Below are positions 63,075 through 64,000 of a DNA stretch of 64,000 bases, in pieces (the first letter of the stretch is position 1; every line of letters begins with the position of its first letter). The position numbers and the translations under genes were made by a program. Under the pieces are notes generated by a model, which saw nothing but the letters and a program-made list of their open reading frames with translations, was not told the origin of the DNA and searched no databases. Source of the stretch: Pomacea canaliculata (lineage: Eukaryota; Mollusca; Gastropoda; Architaenioglossa; Ampullariidae). The stretch spans positions 12,986,007 to 13,050,006 of the forward strand of contig NC_037592.1 in NCBI RefSeq assembly GCF_003073045.1, read 5' to 3'.

Positions 63075-63981
63075 TCCATTGTCTCATTCCTATAGATTAA
63101 TGAGATAGTAGTTTTGAAATTGATCATTTTCTTTCTTTTTTTTTTAAGTAAAACGATATATATACCACCAATCTAGCACCAGTTGTTTTCTGGCTGTAGC
63201 CGTCTTTTTATCTTAGTAAGCACCTACTACCTGTAATTTTATACTTGTGTGTGTCTTTATTCACTGTAATTGTAAGACAAAAAAAGTTTCTATCAGTGGT
63301 GTAATGCGAAATAAATTGGTGCAAATCATATGCATTACAGAAGGAAAATAACAGTAACGATGATAAATTAAAAGAACAAATACAGAAAACATAAAAGGAA
63401 CCAAGTAACAAAAACAGAGGCGTATCGTATTTTTCATGAAGAAGACAAGCAGGAAGATCATTAAGCGGAAACAGGGAAGAGGTGAGAAAGACTAACCACT
63501 GAGGACTTATTAGGAGTATGCCCAAGAAATGTGCCTTTTCATATATTTAAAGGTTCAGAGTGGTAGTGTGGCGACCATGATGCAAATATGAAAAAGGGAG
63601 GATTCCATTGTTTCGCTAAACAATACCTAGCGGACCATACGTTGTTATTCTGGTTACAGGAAAAAATTAGTAGACTAAAAGTTAGCTTGTTCTGAATGGA
63701 GATGAAAGAATTATTTTTCAGTCTTTATATCGCTGTAATAGACTAACATATTAAATAAATGTTTATGTATTTTGCGCGATCGAGCATCATTGCAGTATCT
63801 GAGAATAAATACCCTGTACTTTGTTCATAACACAGTACAAGAATTTCTGGTGTGAAAACAGGATATCGGTCTGACTACAAGGTATCCGTTTGTCTCTAAT
63901 ATTTGTACAGGTTAATGTCATAGTTACAAGACTGATTCACCCCACAACTCGAGAACCTTCCCTATCGCAAGACACGTCTAC
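63075..63981 (+). promoter_or_regulatory. Upstream region of copy 4, homologous to copy 3 upstream
   Basis: The stretch 63075-63150 matches 55440-55520, and 63720-63981 matches 55600-55872. About 530 bases (63180-63710) are present only here, so this copy has an insertion or the other a deletion. No terminal repeats were found around the extra block. Confidence 0.65.
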
Positions 63982-64000
63982 ATGGACATGGAGCAGATCC
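63982..64000 (+). CDS. HISAT/NAT16-like acetyltransferase copy 4, first codons only
   Basis: The ATG at 63982 gives MDMEQI before the window ends, corresponding to MQQIPS at the start of copy 3. The match of the preceding 260 bases to copy 3 supports this as the start of a fourth paralogue. Its completeness cannot be judged. Confidence 0.65.

Larger units (their letters stand above)
57574..63075. other. Region between copies 3 and 4, rich in mobile elements
   Basis: Holds a CRE minisatellite, two hAT-type elements and AT-rich filler. No intact protein gene was found. A 53-codon open frame at 59114-59275 is noted separately. Confidence 0.5.

Overview
The window looks like AT-rich nuclear DNA of an animal, most likely a mollusc and probably a gastropod. 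The genes are split by many GT-AG introns. The intergenic DNA carries tRNA-derived SINEs, LINE remnants, hAT and pogo elements, CA repeats and minisatellites. I see no rRNA gene, tRNA gene, CRISPR array or bacterial-type operon. The species call is an inference from gene content and repeat style.

Left third (1-29.1 kb): two conserved housekeeping genes lie head to head. SAP30BP (HCNGP family) runs on the minus strand from 9389 to 1321 in 11 coding exons, including a predicted 19-nt microexon. A KIF7/KIF27-type kinesin runs on the plus strand from 10773 to about 29.08 kb in roughly 36 coding exons. I rebuilt both exon by exon from splice sites and reading phase. They share a 1.4-kb intergenic region that may act as a divergent promoter.

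Middle and right (33.7-64 kb): the main feature is a tandem family of GNAT acetyltransferases resembling histidine N-acetyltransferase (HISAT/NAT16). Three copies have the same three-exon layout with a middle exon of exactly 234 nt (33744-36652, 50809-52621, 55873-57573). The third has a frameshift in its last exon. A fourth begins at 63982 and is cut by the window edge; its upstream region is homologous to that of copy 3. A decayed fragment of a fifth copy lies near 45.8-46.0 kb. An intronless, GC-rich arylsulfatase B-like gene (minus strand, 41087-39591) sits between copies 1 and 2.

Mobile DNA is concentrated around the acetyltransferase array. A 1.88-kb hAT-type element with a perfect 8-bp target duplication ends 183 bp before the start codon of copy 2. 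Two further hAT-type elements and a 41-bp minisatellite whose every unit holds a CRE octamer (TGACGTCA) lie between copies 3 and 4. Elsewhere there are a pogo-like MITE, two copies of one SINE family each with a perfect 11-bp target duplication, another tRNA-like SINE, and one LINE inserted into another inside a SAP30BP intron. The best candidate for something new is the expanding, partly decaying acetyltransferase array.
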